From positions 41,472 to 105,471 of the forward strand of contig JAGQYO010000005.1 in NCBI GenBank assembly GCA_020435995.1: a DNA stretch of 64,000 nucleotides, in the 5' to 3' direction. This DNA is from Flavobacteriales bacterium (lineage in GTDB: Bacteria; Bacteroidota; Bacteroidia; Flavobacteriales_G; Salibacteraceae). The translations under genes were made by a program, and so were the position numbers. Shown piece by piece: positions 1-7,427 of the stretch (position 1 is the first letter of the stretch; the number at the start of each line of letters is the position of its first letter). The notes under the pieces were generated by a model that had not been told where the DNA came from, searched no databases, and saw only the letters and a list, made by a program, of their open reading frames with translations.

Positions 1-308
1 GAGGTTCCATTCGTATCCATGACAAAAAAGTGCAAGCCAAAATGTTTGAACTGCTAGGTTTTTCTGACGAAGAAGCTAAAAAACAATTTGGATTTTTAAT
101 GAATGCCTTTGAATATGGCGCCCCTCCTCATGGTGGAATCGCCTTTGGGTTCGATAGGTTATGCGCTATGTTTGGCGGTACAGACTCCATAAGAGATTAT
201 ATAGCTTTCCCAAAAAACAACGCAGGGCGCGACATGATGATTGAAGCCCCAGATACCATTTCTGGTGAGCAGTTGGTAGAATTGGGTCTGGAAATTAAAA
301 AGCAATAA
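1..308 (+). CDS. aspS: Aspartyl-tRNA synthetase, C-terminal part (cut by window start)
   Basis: This is the 3' end of a class II aminoacyl-tRNA synthetase that charges tRNA-Asp in the cytoplasm. The frame is open from base 3, so the gene starts outside the window. Visible are the end of the catalytic core, with [10 protein letters not shown] (class II motif 3, whose Arg contacts ATP), and the C-terminal segment typical of bacterial AspRS (RDYIAFPKN, then a short tail ending KKQ). The stop is at 306-308. The next gene lies about 50 bp downstream on the same strand with no terminator between them. Family identity is clear; only the missing N-terminal part prevents a full check. Confidence 0.93.
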   Translation, partial: GSIRIHDKKVQAKMFELLGFSDEEAKKQFGFLMNAFEYGAPPHGGIAFGFDRLCAMFGGTDSIRDYIAFPKNNAGRDMMIEAPDTISGEQLVELGLEIKKQ

Positions 309-360
309 GGTCGACCTATACTGGAAGAATTTCTATCTTTAAAGCATCGCACAGTATCAC

Positions 361-1017
361 TTGGAAAAGGCAATTAAAGTACTTATAGTAGACGATCATC
401 AGATTATGCTCGATGGCTTAGTTGCTATCCTGCAAAGCATCCCAAAGGTTGAAATTCTCGGAACTGCAAACAATGGTTTGCTTGCAGTAACTCAAGTGGA
501 AAATGGACTCTCTCCCGATATCATCATTATGGATATTGATATGCCTGTAATGAACGGCTTGGATGCCACAAAAAAAATAAAGGAGATTAATCCAAGAATA
601 AAAATTATAACCCTTTCGATGCACCATGAAAAAGGCGTGATCCAAAGCGCCATTGACTCAGGATCTGATGGGTATATGCTCAAAAACTCAAATCGAGAGG
701 AACTACAAGATGGTTTGGAAACCATATTCTCGGGAAAAAAATTCTTTTCTACTGATGTAACCTTTGCGCTACTTTCGAATAGCGAAAATATTTCGGTTGA
801 CAAGTTGAGTTCGGAACTCAACGACCTAACAGAAAGAGAGCTCGATGTTCTTAAAAATATTTGTGAGGGTTTGTCCAATAAGGAAATCGCAGACAAACTC
901 TTCATAAGCCATCGCACTGTAGATTCACACCGTACTAATTTGATGCGAAAACTAGACGTGCATAATGTGGCCGGCCTCATTAAAAAAGCCATCAAGAGTG
1001 GGTTGTTATCAGATTAG
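361..1017 (+). CDS. LuxR/NarL-family response regulator
   Basis: A 218-aa two-component response regulator. Residues 6-120 form a receiver domain with the acidic pair D11/D12, phosphoacceptor D58 in the IIMDIDMP strand, S86 and K108. Residues 155-215 form a LuxR-type helix-turn-helix (LTERELDVL, SNKEIADKL, HRTVDSHRTN). It probably binds DNA as a phosphorylated dimer. The start is TTG at 361, since no ATG lies before the receiver domain. No partner kinase is adjacent, so it is an orphan regulator here. It follows aspS by about 50 bp and may be cotranscribed with it. The regulated genes are unknown. Confidence 0.9.
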   Translation: MEKAIKVLIVDDHQIMLDGLVAILQSIPKVEILGTANNGLLAVTQVENGLSPDIIIMDIDMPVMNGLDATKKIKEINPRIKIITLSMHHEKGVIQSAIDSGSDGYMLKNSNREELQDGLETIFSGKKFFSTDVTFALLSNSENISVDKLSSELNDLTERELDVLKNICEGLSNKEIADKLFISHRTVDSHRTNLMRKLDVHNVAGLIKKAIKSGLLSD

Positions 1018-1052
1018 GGGATTTACCTTAGAAGAAATCAGATATACCACTG

Positions 1053-1083
1053 TTGATAAATAGGAACTCATGCTTTTAATTTG
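1053..1083 (+). promoter_or_regulatory. Candidate Bacteroidota promoter
   Basis: TTG at 1053-1055, a 20-base spacer and TTAATTTG at 1076-1083 resemble the TTG-N~20-TAnnTTTG promoter, with one mismatch in the -7 element. It lies 50 bp before the barrel-protein gene starting at 1133. Confidence 0.4.
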
Positions 1084-1132
1084 CTATTCTTAAATAAAAT
1101 ACATTGGTCTTACTAATTCAAAATTTATAAAA

Positions 1133-2032
1133 ATGATTAAAAGATTATTTACAATAGCGGCGGCTGGATTACTATCGTTTGGTCTTGTAGCACAAGACAA
1201 CCCTGCATTTAAAAATGGATTTACCCTGAAATTTGGGCTAGTTCCTGGTGGTAAAAACTTTGGAGATTTGTCAGAATTAAATAGTTTGAATACTCAGGAC
1301 TACACTACTGCTTATGCAAAGCTTTTGCAGGATGTGGCTGCTGGCAATCCGATTACTTCTGTGCCTTTGGAGCCTACCTTGTTGGTAAATCAAGAAGCTA
1401 GTTTCGGCTATGGCTTTGAATTAGGTACTATGTTCTTTCTAAATTCCGTCGATTTTCATGACCAAATTAGACTAGGTATAGATGTTACTTGGTTCGAGAT
1501 GTATTATTCTTCGATGACGTATGATACTTACAAACCTGGAGGATATGGCAGGACTGGAGTTACCAAGTATGGAGAACCTCTAAAAGCTCACAGTATCAGG
1601 CCAGGAGCTAAAGTGGGAGTTTCCGTTTCATATAGCCCTGTGGAAAAACTTGCCATCGATTTAAGCTTTAGGGTTAACCCAATGCTTAACGTTATGGCCA
1701 TAATTCCTGGGACTGTTTATGAAGAGAGTTTCCCTACCACAAATTGGCAAAATGGATCGCCTGCTACTGGAACTTTCAAAGAGGATGTTGGTGCTGCTCA
1801 AGTAGGATTTGGAATGAGATTCGTTCCTGGTTTATATGTTCGATATGCTCCGTTTTTTGTTGGAATTGATATGCCAATGGGCAGTCCAAAATACAATGGT
1901 GGATTGGCTACTGCGGTTACTTTAGAGGATCCATCTAGCCCACTAAGTATTTCAATAGAACCGAGTGCCGAAATTCATAAATACAAGTCAAAAACAAATG
2001 AGTTTAGAATTCTTTTAGGATTCAAATTCTAG
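1133..2032 (+). CDS. Predicted outer-membrane beta-barrel protein
   Basis: A 299-aa protein of unknown function. Residues 1-20 look like a Sec signal peptide (MIKR, a hydrophobic stretch, LVAQ cleavage site). The mature part has many short alternating beta strands rich in Gly, Tyr and Phe and ends in aromatic FKF, as outer-membrane barrels do. I see no recognisable enzyme motif. It is a single gene with its own candidate promoter and a strong terminator 20 bp after the stop. Surface location is inferred from the signal and composition, not from a family match. Confidence 0.65.
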   Translation: MIKRLFTIAAAGLLSFGLVAQDNPAFKNGFTLKFGLVPGGKNFGDLSELNSLNTQDYTTAYAKLLQDVAAGNPITSVPLEPTLLVNQEASFGYGFELGTMFFLNSVDFHDQIRLGIDVTWFEMYYSSMTYDTYKPGGYGRTGVTKYGEPLKAHSIRPGAKVGVSVSYSPVEKLAIDLSFRVNPMLNVMAIIPGTVYEESFPTTNWQNGSPATGTFKEDVGAAQVGFGMRFVPGLYVRYAPFFVGIDMPMGSPKYNGGLATAVTLEDPSSPLSISIEPSAEIHKYKSKTNEFRILLGFKF

Positions 2033-2051
2033 AATTAGATAAACAATGAAT

Positions 2052-2083
2052 AAAAAAAGGCGACCCTAGGGTCGCCTTTTTTT
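2052..2083. terminator. Bidirectional intrinsic terminator (perfect palindrome)
   Basis: An 18-bp perfect GC-rich palindrome (2059-2076) is flanked by A7 on the left and T7 on the right, 32 bp in all. It lies between two convergent genes, the barrel protein (plus) and frr (minus), and can terminate transcription from both sides. Confidence 0.9.
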
Positions 2084-2103
2084 GTTTAAATGAAATTAGG
2101 ATT

Positions 2104-2667
2104 TTACACCGTCATAATATCTTTTTCCTTTTCCTCAATGAGTTTTTCAACTTTAGCATTGTAGCTATTGGTCAAGGTTTGAATTTCATCCTCAGCGCTT
2201 TTTGCAATATCTTCTGCTAGCCCATCATTTTTTAGCTTCTTGATCTCATCATTTCCATCCTTACGCGCATTTCTAATGGAAACCTTGGCATGCTCACCTT
2301 CACTTTTAGACTGTTTTACTAAATCTCTTCGGCGCTCTTCTGTTAATGCTGGAATGTTTATCATGATGATTTCGCCATTGTTCATAGGAGTAAATCCCAA
2401 ATTAGCATTGATAATTGCCTTTTCGATGGGATCCAACATGCCTCGTTCCCAAGGCTGAACAGTAATCATTCTTGCATCAGGAGTATTAACGTTAGACACC
2501 TGCTGAATTGGCGTACTTGTACCGTAGTAGTCTACTCTTACACCATCAAGCATTCCAGGAGTGGCCTTACCTGCACGTATTTTTAGCAGTTCTTTTTTTA
2601 AATGGCTAATCGCTTCATTCATGGCGTCCTTTGTAATGTCGAACACCATTTCTAACTCATCTTCCAT
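2104..2667 (-). CDS. frr: Ribosome recycling factor
   Basis: A 187-aa cytoplasmic factor that, with EF-G, splits the post-termination ribosome. The sequence matches RRF throughout: an N-terminal helix ending in IRAGKATPGML, a central beta domain containing VNTPDARMITVQPWE, and two long C-terminal helices (ALTEERRRDLVKQSK onward). The length fits the family (about 185 aa). It lies 12 bp downstream of pyrH on the same strand, the usual pyrH-frr pairing, and is the last gene of the minus-strand translation block before the bidirectional terminator. Confidence 0.97.
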   Translation of the reverse strand: MEDELEMVFDITKDAMNEAISHLKKELLKIRAGKATPGMLDGVRVDYYGTSTPIQQVSNVNTPDARMITVQPWERGMLDPIEKAIINANLGFTPMNNGEIIMINIPALTEERRRDLVKQSKSEGEHAKVSIRNARKDGNDEIKKLKNDGLAEDIAKSAEDEIQTLTNSYNAKVEKLIEEKEKDIMTV

Positions 2668-2679
2668 AATTGTATCGTC

Positions 2680-3387
2680 TTATACTTTTACCAATGTTCC
2701 AATTTCTTCACCCAAAATTACTTTAGTTAGGTTTCCCGGCTTGTTCATATCAAAAACTATGATGGGCAAATTGTTTTCCTGACAAAGGGTAAAAGCTGTC
2801 ATGTCCATCACATTCAAGCCTTTTGAAATCACATCGGCAAACGACAAAGTATCGTATTTTATGGCTGAATTGTCCTTTTCGGGATCTGCTGTATATATTC
2901 CATCCACCCTTGTACCCTTTAAAATGATGTCAGCATCAATTTCGATGGCTCTCAGCGATGCTGCTGTGTCGGTTGTAAAATATGGATTTCCAGTGCCAGC
3001 GCCAAAAATAACAACGCGTCCTTTTTCCAAGTGCCGAACGGCTCTTCTCCTAATAAATGGCTCTGCTATTTGCTCCATTTTTATAGCCGACATTAACCTT
3101 GAGTACAAGCCTACTCCCTCTAATGCTGATTGCAAGGCCATGGAATTAATCATCGTAGACAACATTCCCATATAATCACCTTGTACCCGATCAATCGTAT
3201 TGTTATCCGATTGAACCCCTCTAAAAATATTTCCTCCACCGATAACTATGGCCATTTCTAACCCTTGATCGACAATCGATTTTATTTCCTTGGCGTATAT
3301 GTGCAGCCTGCTGTGATCGATTCCAAAGTCTTTTTCACCCATCAGGGCCTCACCGCTTAATTTTAATAAAACTCTTTTGTATTTCAT
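2680..3387 (-). CDS. pyrH: UMP kinase
   Basis: A 235-aa amino-acid-kinase-fold enzyme that phosphorylates UMP to UDP with ATP in pyrimidine nucleotide synthesis. Diagnostic segments are KLSGEAL near the N terminus, [22 protein letters not shown], the nucleotide-binding [16 protein letters not shown] and the C-terminal GTLV. The length is normal. It lies between tsf and frr. A terminator sits just upstream in the tsf-pyrH gap, so pyrH-frr may depend on readthrough or on a weak promoter in that gap. Confidence 0.97.
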   Translation of the reverse strand: MKYKRVLLKLSGEALMGEKDFGIDHSRLHIYAKEIKSIVDQGLEMAIVIGGGNIFRGVQSDNNTIDRVQGDYMGMLSTMINSMALQSALEGVGLYSRLMSAIKMEQIAEPFIRRRAVRHLEKGRVVIFGAGTGNPYFTTDTAASLRAIEIDADIILKGTRVDGIYTADPEKDNSAIKYDTLSFADVISKGLNVMDMTAFTLCQENNLPIIVFDMNKPGNLTKVILGEEIGTLVKV

Positions 3388-3413
3388 GATTTACTTTGAG
3401 GTGTGAAAATTAG

Positions 3414-3448
3414 GACAAAAAAAAGAGAGAATGAATCATTCTCTCTTT
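3414..3448 (-). terminator. Intrinsic terminator after tsf
   Basis: An inverted repeat with arms of about 13 bp (AAAGAGAGAATGA and its complement, 3422-3448) is followed on the minus strand by a run of eight T. It sits 18 bp after the tsf stop and about 30 bp before pyrH, so it separates the ribosomal part of the block from pyrH-frr. Confidence 0.85.
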
Positions 3449-3465
3449 AGTGTTTTAAGCCAGTA

Positions 3466-4284
3466 TTAGCTCAACGAAATCAGCTTAAAGCTAGATACCT
3501 TAAGGTCCTTATCAACCTCCTTCAGATACTGCTCAACAGATTTCTTGTTGTCTTTAATGAATTCTTGCTTCATTAAAGTTTTTTCTTTGAAAAACTTGTT
3601 CAATCGTCCATAAGCAATTTTCTCAGCCATTTCCGCAGGTTTACCTTCTTGGATGGCTAAATCTTTGCCTATTTCTAACTCCTTTTGTTTCATTTCTTCT
3701 GACACGCCAGATTCATCAATCGAAACAGGAGCCATAGCGGCAATTTGCATCGCTAATTCTCGAGCTACTTCTGCATTTACAACGTTCATACCTACGAGAG
3801 CTGCAGTTCTATTTCCAGGGTGATTATAAGCAACCACACAAGCATCTTTAATCACGCCGTATTCAGAAACTTCTAGCTTTTCTCCAATCTTTCCCATTTG
3901 ATCTTGGATAGCATCAGCTACAGTACGATCACCTAAAGGAAGTGTGTTTAATTCTTGAACTGTTGAAGGAAGCTTAGAAAGTGCAACATCAGCAATGCTG
4001 TTTACAAAATCAACGAACAAATCATTTTTTGCAACAAAGTCAGTTTCACAGTTTAAAACTAAATTGATTCCTGACTTACCATCAGCGCTAGTTTTAGCGA
4101 TAACGTAACCTTCCGAAGCCTCATTATCTCCACGCTTTGCAGCGATCTTTTGCCCTTTTTTTCTTAATATTTCAATTGCCTTATCGAAATCTCCATCAGA
4201 TTCCACTAATGCATTTTTGCAGTCCATCAAACCCAAACCGGTTTGTTTTCTTAGGTTATTTACTTCCGCTGCAGTTATAGCCAT
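3466..4284 (-). CDS. tsf: Elongation factor Ts
   Basis: A 272-aa guanine-nucleotide exchange factor for EF-Tu. The N-terminal UBA-like domain (residues 1-55) carries the hallmark TGLGLMDCKNAL. The core contains NCETDFVAKN and the dimerisation repeats with ELAMQIAAMAP. The C-terminal part ends with KFFKEKTLMKQEFI and an extra tail rich in Lys and Ser. It follows rpsB by about 30 bp on the same strand (rpsB-tsf is a conserved pair) and is followed by a terminator. Confidence 0.97.
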   Translation of the reverse strand: MAITAAEVNNLRKQTGLGLMDCKNALVESDGDFDKAIEILRKKGQKIAAKRGDNEASEGYVIAKTSADGKSGINLVLNCETDFVAKNDLFVDFVNSIADVALSKLPSTVQELNTLPLGDRTVADAIQDQMGKIGEKLEVSEYGVIKDACVVAYNHPGNRTAALVGMNVVNAEVARELAMQIAAMAPVSIDESGVSEEMKQKELEIGKDLAIQEGKPAEMAEKIAYGRLNKFFKEKTLMKQEFIKDNKKSVEQYLKEVDKDLKVSSFKLISLS

Positions 4285-4314
4285 TTTCAGAATTATCTTA
4301 AATAATTAATAATC

Positions 4315-5070
4315 TTAATTTTCTACTTCCTCTTCCTTAGAGTCTACTTCAACTTCTTCAGCCCCTTTGGTGTCTTTTACTTTAGACCTTTCATTAAGAC
4401 CTTCCGCAATAGCACCTGTTACAATTTCCATAATTTTAGAAATTGATTTTGTAGCATCATCGTTTGCAGGAATTGGATAATCAATCAATTTTGGATTTGA
4501 GTTGGTATCAACAATTGCAAATGTTGGGATATTTAAACGCCTTGCTTCTTTTACAGCAATATGTTCTTTCTTAATATCTACAATAAACAAAGCCGCTGGT
4601 AATCGGTTCAATTCAGATATTGAACCTAAGTTCTTTTCCAGTTTGTCTCTTGTTCTTTGTAAATGAAGTCTTTCCTTTTTGTTAACTCCAGTTGCTTCAG
4701 GATCGTTAAGAACCTTATCGATTTGGACCATTTTTCGAATCGCCTTGCGAATTGTAACAAAGTTAGTAAGCATACCACCTGTCCATCGTTCTGTAACGAA
4801 GGGCATGTCCACCTTTGCAGCACTCCCTGAAACGGCTTCTCTTGCTTGCTTTTTTGTAGCAACAAAAAGAACTTTCTTTCCGGCAGCTGAAATTTGTTTC
4901 AATGCATTACAAGCTTCTTCAAGCTTGGCAACAGTTTTATGAAGATCAATAACGTGAATACCGTTTTTCTCCATAAAGATGTAAGGAGCCATACTTGGAT
5001 CCCACTTTCTTTTTAAGTGACCAAAATGAACCCCTGCTTCAAGAAGTTCTTTATAATTGGTTCTCGCCAT
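4315..5070 (-). CDS. rpsB: 30S ribosomal protein S2
   Basis: A 251-aa small-subunit protein. It begins with LLEAGVHFGHLKRKWDP, the usual S2 opening (FGH). It also contains KKQAREAV, FVTERWTGGMLTNF, the DKLEKNLG segment and the family signature PTFAIVDTNSNP. The C-terminal 30 residues are an acidic Glu-rich tail, which is common in this phylum. It is preceded by a 124-nt untranslated stretch after rpsI that can fold (separate entry), consistent with feedback control by S2. It is cotranscribed with tsf. Confidence 0.97.
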   Translation of the reverse strand: MARTNYKELLEAGVHFGHLKRKWDPSMAPYIFMEKNGIHVIDLHKTVAKLEEACNALKQISAAGKKVLFVATKKQAREAVSGSAAKVDMPFVTERWTGGMLTNFVTIRKAIRKMVQIDKVLNDPEATGVNKKERLHLQRTRDKLEKNLGSISELNRLPAALFIVDIKKEHIAVKEARRLNIPTFAIVDTNSNPKLIDYPIPANDDATKSISKIMEIVTGAIAEGLNERSKVKDTKGAEEVEVDSKEEEVEN

Positions 5071-5082
5071 AATAAATATGTT

Positions 5083-5190
5083 TTAGATAAATCCTGGAAT
5101 CTGCCAGGTCAGGTAAAAGTTCACATTCCAGCGACTCCACCAATAACGGAGCATTCCGATTAAAGCATCGGAATTGGATCCTGAACGAAA
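5083..5190 (-). promoter_or_regulatory. Candidate structured leader of rpsB
   Basis: The 124-nt gap between rpsI and rpsB contains several inverted repeats. ATTCCGAT at 5153-5160 pairs with ATCGGAAT at 5167-5174 (8 bp, 6-nt loop). CCTGG at 5093-5097 pairs with CCAGG at 5104-5108. TGGAAT at 5095-5100 could alternatively pair with ATTCCA at 5125-5130, giving mutually exclusive folds. This is the expected layout of an autogenous S2 leader, but no consensus was tested. Confidence 0.4.
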
Positions 5191-5194
5191 AATA

Positions 5195-5581
5195 TTAACG
5201 TTTACTAAATTGAAATTTCTTTCTGGCCTTCTTCTGACCTGGCTTCTTACGTTCCACCATTCTCGGGTCACGAGTCATAAGCCCTTCAGCACGAAGTCCA
5301 GCTTTTTGCTCTGCATCAAGCTCAACTATTGCCCTAGCCACAGCCAAAGAAATTGCTGCTGCTTGGCCGCTTAGTCCGCCACCAGTAGCATTGATTTTCA
5401 CATCGTACTTTCCAGTGAGTTCAGCTACTTCAAACGGTTTGTTAATTACCTTCAACAAAACATCGGAGTTGAAATACTCTTTTGCTTCTCTATTGTTAAT
5501 GGTAAAAACACCCTTACCTTCAGACATATATGCCCTGGCAATAGCCGTTTTTCTTCTTCCTACGGTATTTACAACAGCCAT
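5195..5581 (-). CDS. rpsI: 30S ribosomal protein S9
   Basis: A 128-aa small-subunit protein at the decoding site. It shows the S9 signature: VGRRKTAIARAYM at the N terminus, GGGLSGQAAAISLAVARAIV in the middle and the basic tail RDPRMVERKKPGQKKARK ending in SKR, whose terminal residues contact P-site tRNA. It lies 1 bp from rplM, in the universal L13-S9 pair. Confidence 0.97.
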   Translation of the reverse strand: MAVVNTVGRRKTAIARAYMSEGKGVFTINNREAKEYFNSDVLLKVINKPFEVAELTGKYDVKINATGGGLSGQAAAISLAVARAIVELDAEQKAGLRAEGLMTRDPRMVERKKPGQKKARKKFQFSKR

Positions 5582-5582
5582 A

Positions 5583-6038
5583 TTATTTTATAGAATTTAT
5601 ATCAAACTTCTCAGGTTTCTGAGCATCAAAACCATGCTCGGTACCCACTACTACTTTTAAGTTGCGAAACAACTCACTTCCCAATTTATTCTTAGGCAGC
5701 ATTCCTTTTACAGCCTTCTCAATCACTCTCTCGGGGTGCTCTGCAAGCATGTTCTTAACAGACGTCGACCTTTGTCCACCAGGATAACCAGTGTGTCGAA
5801 TGTATTCCTTAGAATCCATTTTATTACCCGACAAAGTGATCTTTTCAGAATTAAGTACAATGACATTGTCACCACAATCAGCATGTGGAGTGAAGTTTGG
5901 CTTATGCTTGCCCCTCAACAAAAATGCAATACGAGAAGAAACTCGTCCTAATCCCTGACCTTCTGCGTCAACTACGAGCCATTTTTTGCCCGAATTCTCC
6001 TTGGTTGCTGAAACCGTTTTATAACTAAGTGTATCCAA
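5583..6038 (-). CDS. rplM: 50S ribosomal protein L13
   Basis: A 151-aa large-subunit assembly protein. Hallmarks are WLVVDAEGQGLGRVSSRIA, LRGKHKPNFTPHADCGDNVIV, the GYPGG turn and the KGMLPKNKLG segment. The start is TTG at 6038. No in-frame ATG lies nearby and the N terminus (MDTLSYKTVSATK) is typical of Bacteroidota L13. A GC-rich hairpin with a T run lies 25 nt upstream inside the presumed 5' leader, suggesting transcription attenuation of the whole rplM-rpsI operon. Confidence 0.96.
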   Translation of the reverse strand: MDTLSYKTVSATKENSGKKWLVVDAEGQGLGRVSSRIAFLLRGKHKPNFTPHADCGDNVIVLNSEKITLSGNKMDSKEYIRHTGYPGGQRSTSVKNMLAEHPERVIEKAVKGMLPKNKLGSELFRNLKVVVGTEHGFDAQKPEKFDINSIK

Positions 6039-6062
6039 TGTAATGATCTTATATGTACCAAT

Positions 6063-6090
6063 AAAAAAACACCCCCTAAAATTGGGGGTG
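6063..6090 (-). promoter_or_regulatory. Hairpin plus T-run in the rplM leader (attenuator or terminator)
   Basis: On the minus strand, CACCCCC and GGGGGTG (6070-6090) form a 7-bp stem with a 7-nt loop, followed by T7 (6063-6069). It ends only 25 nt before the rplM start codon, too close for an rplM promoter to fit downstream of it. It could end the upstream YceI-lipoprotein transcript, attenuate rplM transcription, or both. A possible -7 element (TACTTTG, one base shorter than consensus) lies upstream at 6119-6125. Confidence 0.65.
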
Positions 6091-6200
6091 CAAATGTAGA
6101 ATTAATTTTTATTTCAAACAAAGTATTTCCTTCGCTAAAATTAACGAGTATTAATCCTTCCGTTTTCTTGAATATCTGGTTTTATCCTTTTAGTTAACAA

Positions 6201-6854
6201 TTACTTACAAGTTTTATCAAGAATGGCCGTTACTTCAATATCAACATCGGGCCATAGCTTTGATGTTCCATCTGGGCCAGTATGCAAATCTTTACAAACT
6301 GAGTTAAGCGCGTTTATTCCTGCCATCGCATCCCACATTCCTACATTTATAGCTCCGTTAATGGTAACTGTTTGTCCATCTGCAAAATACTTCATACTTA
6401 CTTCCGCTACTTTGTCATTCATTACTAAATTGACCAAAACACTCCCTTCGCGATCAGTACCTTCAGCTGAAATAATTTTCCCCTTAATGGATTTGGTCGA
6501 AACCAGCGCCCCAAAAAAGTAATCCTGGATCTTCTTATCCCTTTCTGGGTTGTTGGAGTTAAGGGTCACGACTGGAATTTCAAATTCCATATTGTTAAGT
6601 GCATCCTTTGGGCTTTTCAGTTTTCTGGTAGCATCTACCACTACCGAATCAAATTGACCTCCAACGCCGGTTTTATCTGTGAACTTAAACGCCGTCCATT
6701 TTACTGTTACGTTTTTCGGATTCACGCTATAGCTACACGTTTCTGTAGCCATCTTAATGGTTTTCGTTTCCTCATTGGCAGTGGTTCCACCTTCTGATGC
6801 ACATGAGCCAAGCACAAGCGCAGCAATACCAAAATATAAAAATCTAACTTTCAT
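6201..6854 (-). CDS. YceI-like domain lipoprotein
   Basis: A 217-aa predicted lipoprotein. The N terminus has a short signal with lipobox LGSC (Cys18). Residues about 40-215 resemble a YceI lipocalin-like domain: WTAFKFTDKTGVGGQFDSV near the start, NPERDKKIQDYFF in the middle and repeated beta strands to the end. YceI proteins bind isoprenoid-like lipids in the periplasm, but no ligand can be named here. It is a single gene with a perfect -7 promoter motif just upstream. Its transcript may end at the hairpin before rplM. Confidence 0.8.
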   Translation of the reverse strand: MKVRFLYFGIAALVLGSCASEGGTTANEETKTIKMATETCSYSVNPKNVTVKWTAFKFTDKTGVGGQFDSVVVDATRKLKSPKDALNNMEFEIPVVTLNSNNPERDKKIQDYFFGALVSTKSIKGKIISAEGTDREGSVLVNLVMNDKVAEVSMKYFADGQTVTINGAINVGMWDAMAGINALNSVCKDLHTGPDGTSKLWPDVDIEVTAILDKTCK

Positions 6855-6874
6855 AACATGTAAATTTAAGGTTA

Positions 6875-6882
6875 CAAATTTA
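6875..6882 (-). promoter_or_regulatory. -7 promoter element of the YceI lipoprotein gene
   Basis: TAAATTTG on the minus strand is a perfect TAnnTTTG match, 20 bp before the start codon. No TTG is seen at the expected -33 spacing. Confidence 0.55.
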
Positions 6883-6936
6883 AACCCCAGCGGTTGAATA
6901 TAACTGAAGAAAACATTTATTTTAAAGAAAGGTCTT

Positions 6937-6969
6937 TTGAATAAAAATAATCTTATTTCCGTTTCTTTG
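6937..6969 (+). promoter_or_regulatory. Candidate promoter of the DUF2141-moeA pair
   Basis: TTG at 6937-6939, a 22-base spacer and TTTCTTTG at 6962-6969 (one mismatch to TAnnTTTG) stand 24 bp before the start at 6994. Confidence 0.4.
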
Positions 6970-6993
6970 CCCCACGCAAATTGAAAAGGTACT

Positions 6994-7425
6994 ATGGTTA
7001 GAATTCTTCTTTTTTTACTAATAACAGGGCTTCACAGTAATGCTGCTTCCGAAAAAGTAAAGGATGGTGAGGTTCGGTTTCAAAAAACAATTTCTTTAAC
7101 TATCAAGTTTAGTGAGTTAAGTGTGAACAACGGAAAGGTTATGATTTTGGTAAAAAATGAACAAAAGTTAGACTTTGCCAAACTAGTCATTCCGATTAAC
7201 AACAATTCTTCTAGTGTCACCTTGGAAGTAGAACCTGGGAAATATGCTGTTGTTGCATTTCATGATATTAACTCTAATGAAAAACTCGATAAGAACATGT
7301 TTGGAATTCCTACCGAACCCTACGGTTTTTCGAATAACGCGCGTGGACTACTAGGCGAGCCAGACTTTGAAGAACAGTTGGTTGAAGTACTTTCACCAAA
7401 AACAATTACTTTCATACTTGAATAA
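6994..7425 (+). CDS. Secreted DUF2141 protein
   Basis: A 143-aa exported protein of unknown function. Residues 1-18 form a short signal peptide. The rest matches the DUF2141 layout: an initial strand (ISLTIKFSELSVNNGKVMI), then GKYAVVAFHDINSNEKLDKNMFG, then PTEPYGFSNNARG followed by a phenylalanine-rich strand. The DINSNEKLD loop resembles a calcium-binding turn. The gene ends 2 bp before moeA on the same strand, so the two are cotranscribed, although no functional link to molybdenum cofactor is apparent. Confidence 0.8.
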   Translation: MVRILLFLLITGLHSNAASEKVKDGEVRFQKTISLTIKFSELSVNNGKVMILVKNEQKLDFAKLVIPINNNSSSVTLEVEPGKYAVVAFHDINSNEKLDKNMFGIPTEPYGFSNNARGLLGEPDFEEQLVEVLSPKTITFILE

Positions 7426-7427
7426 AT

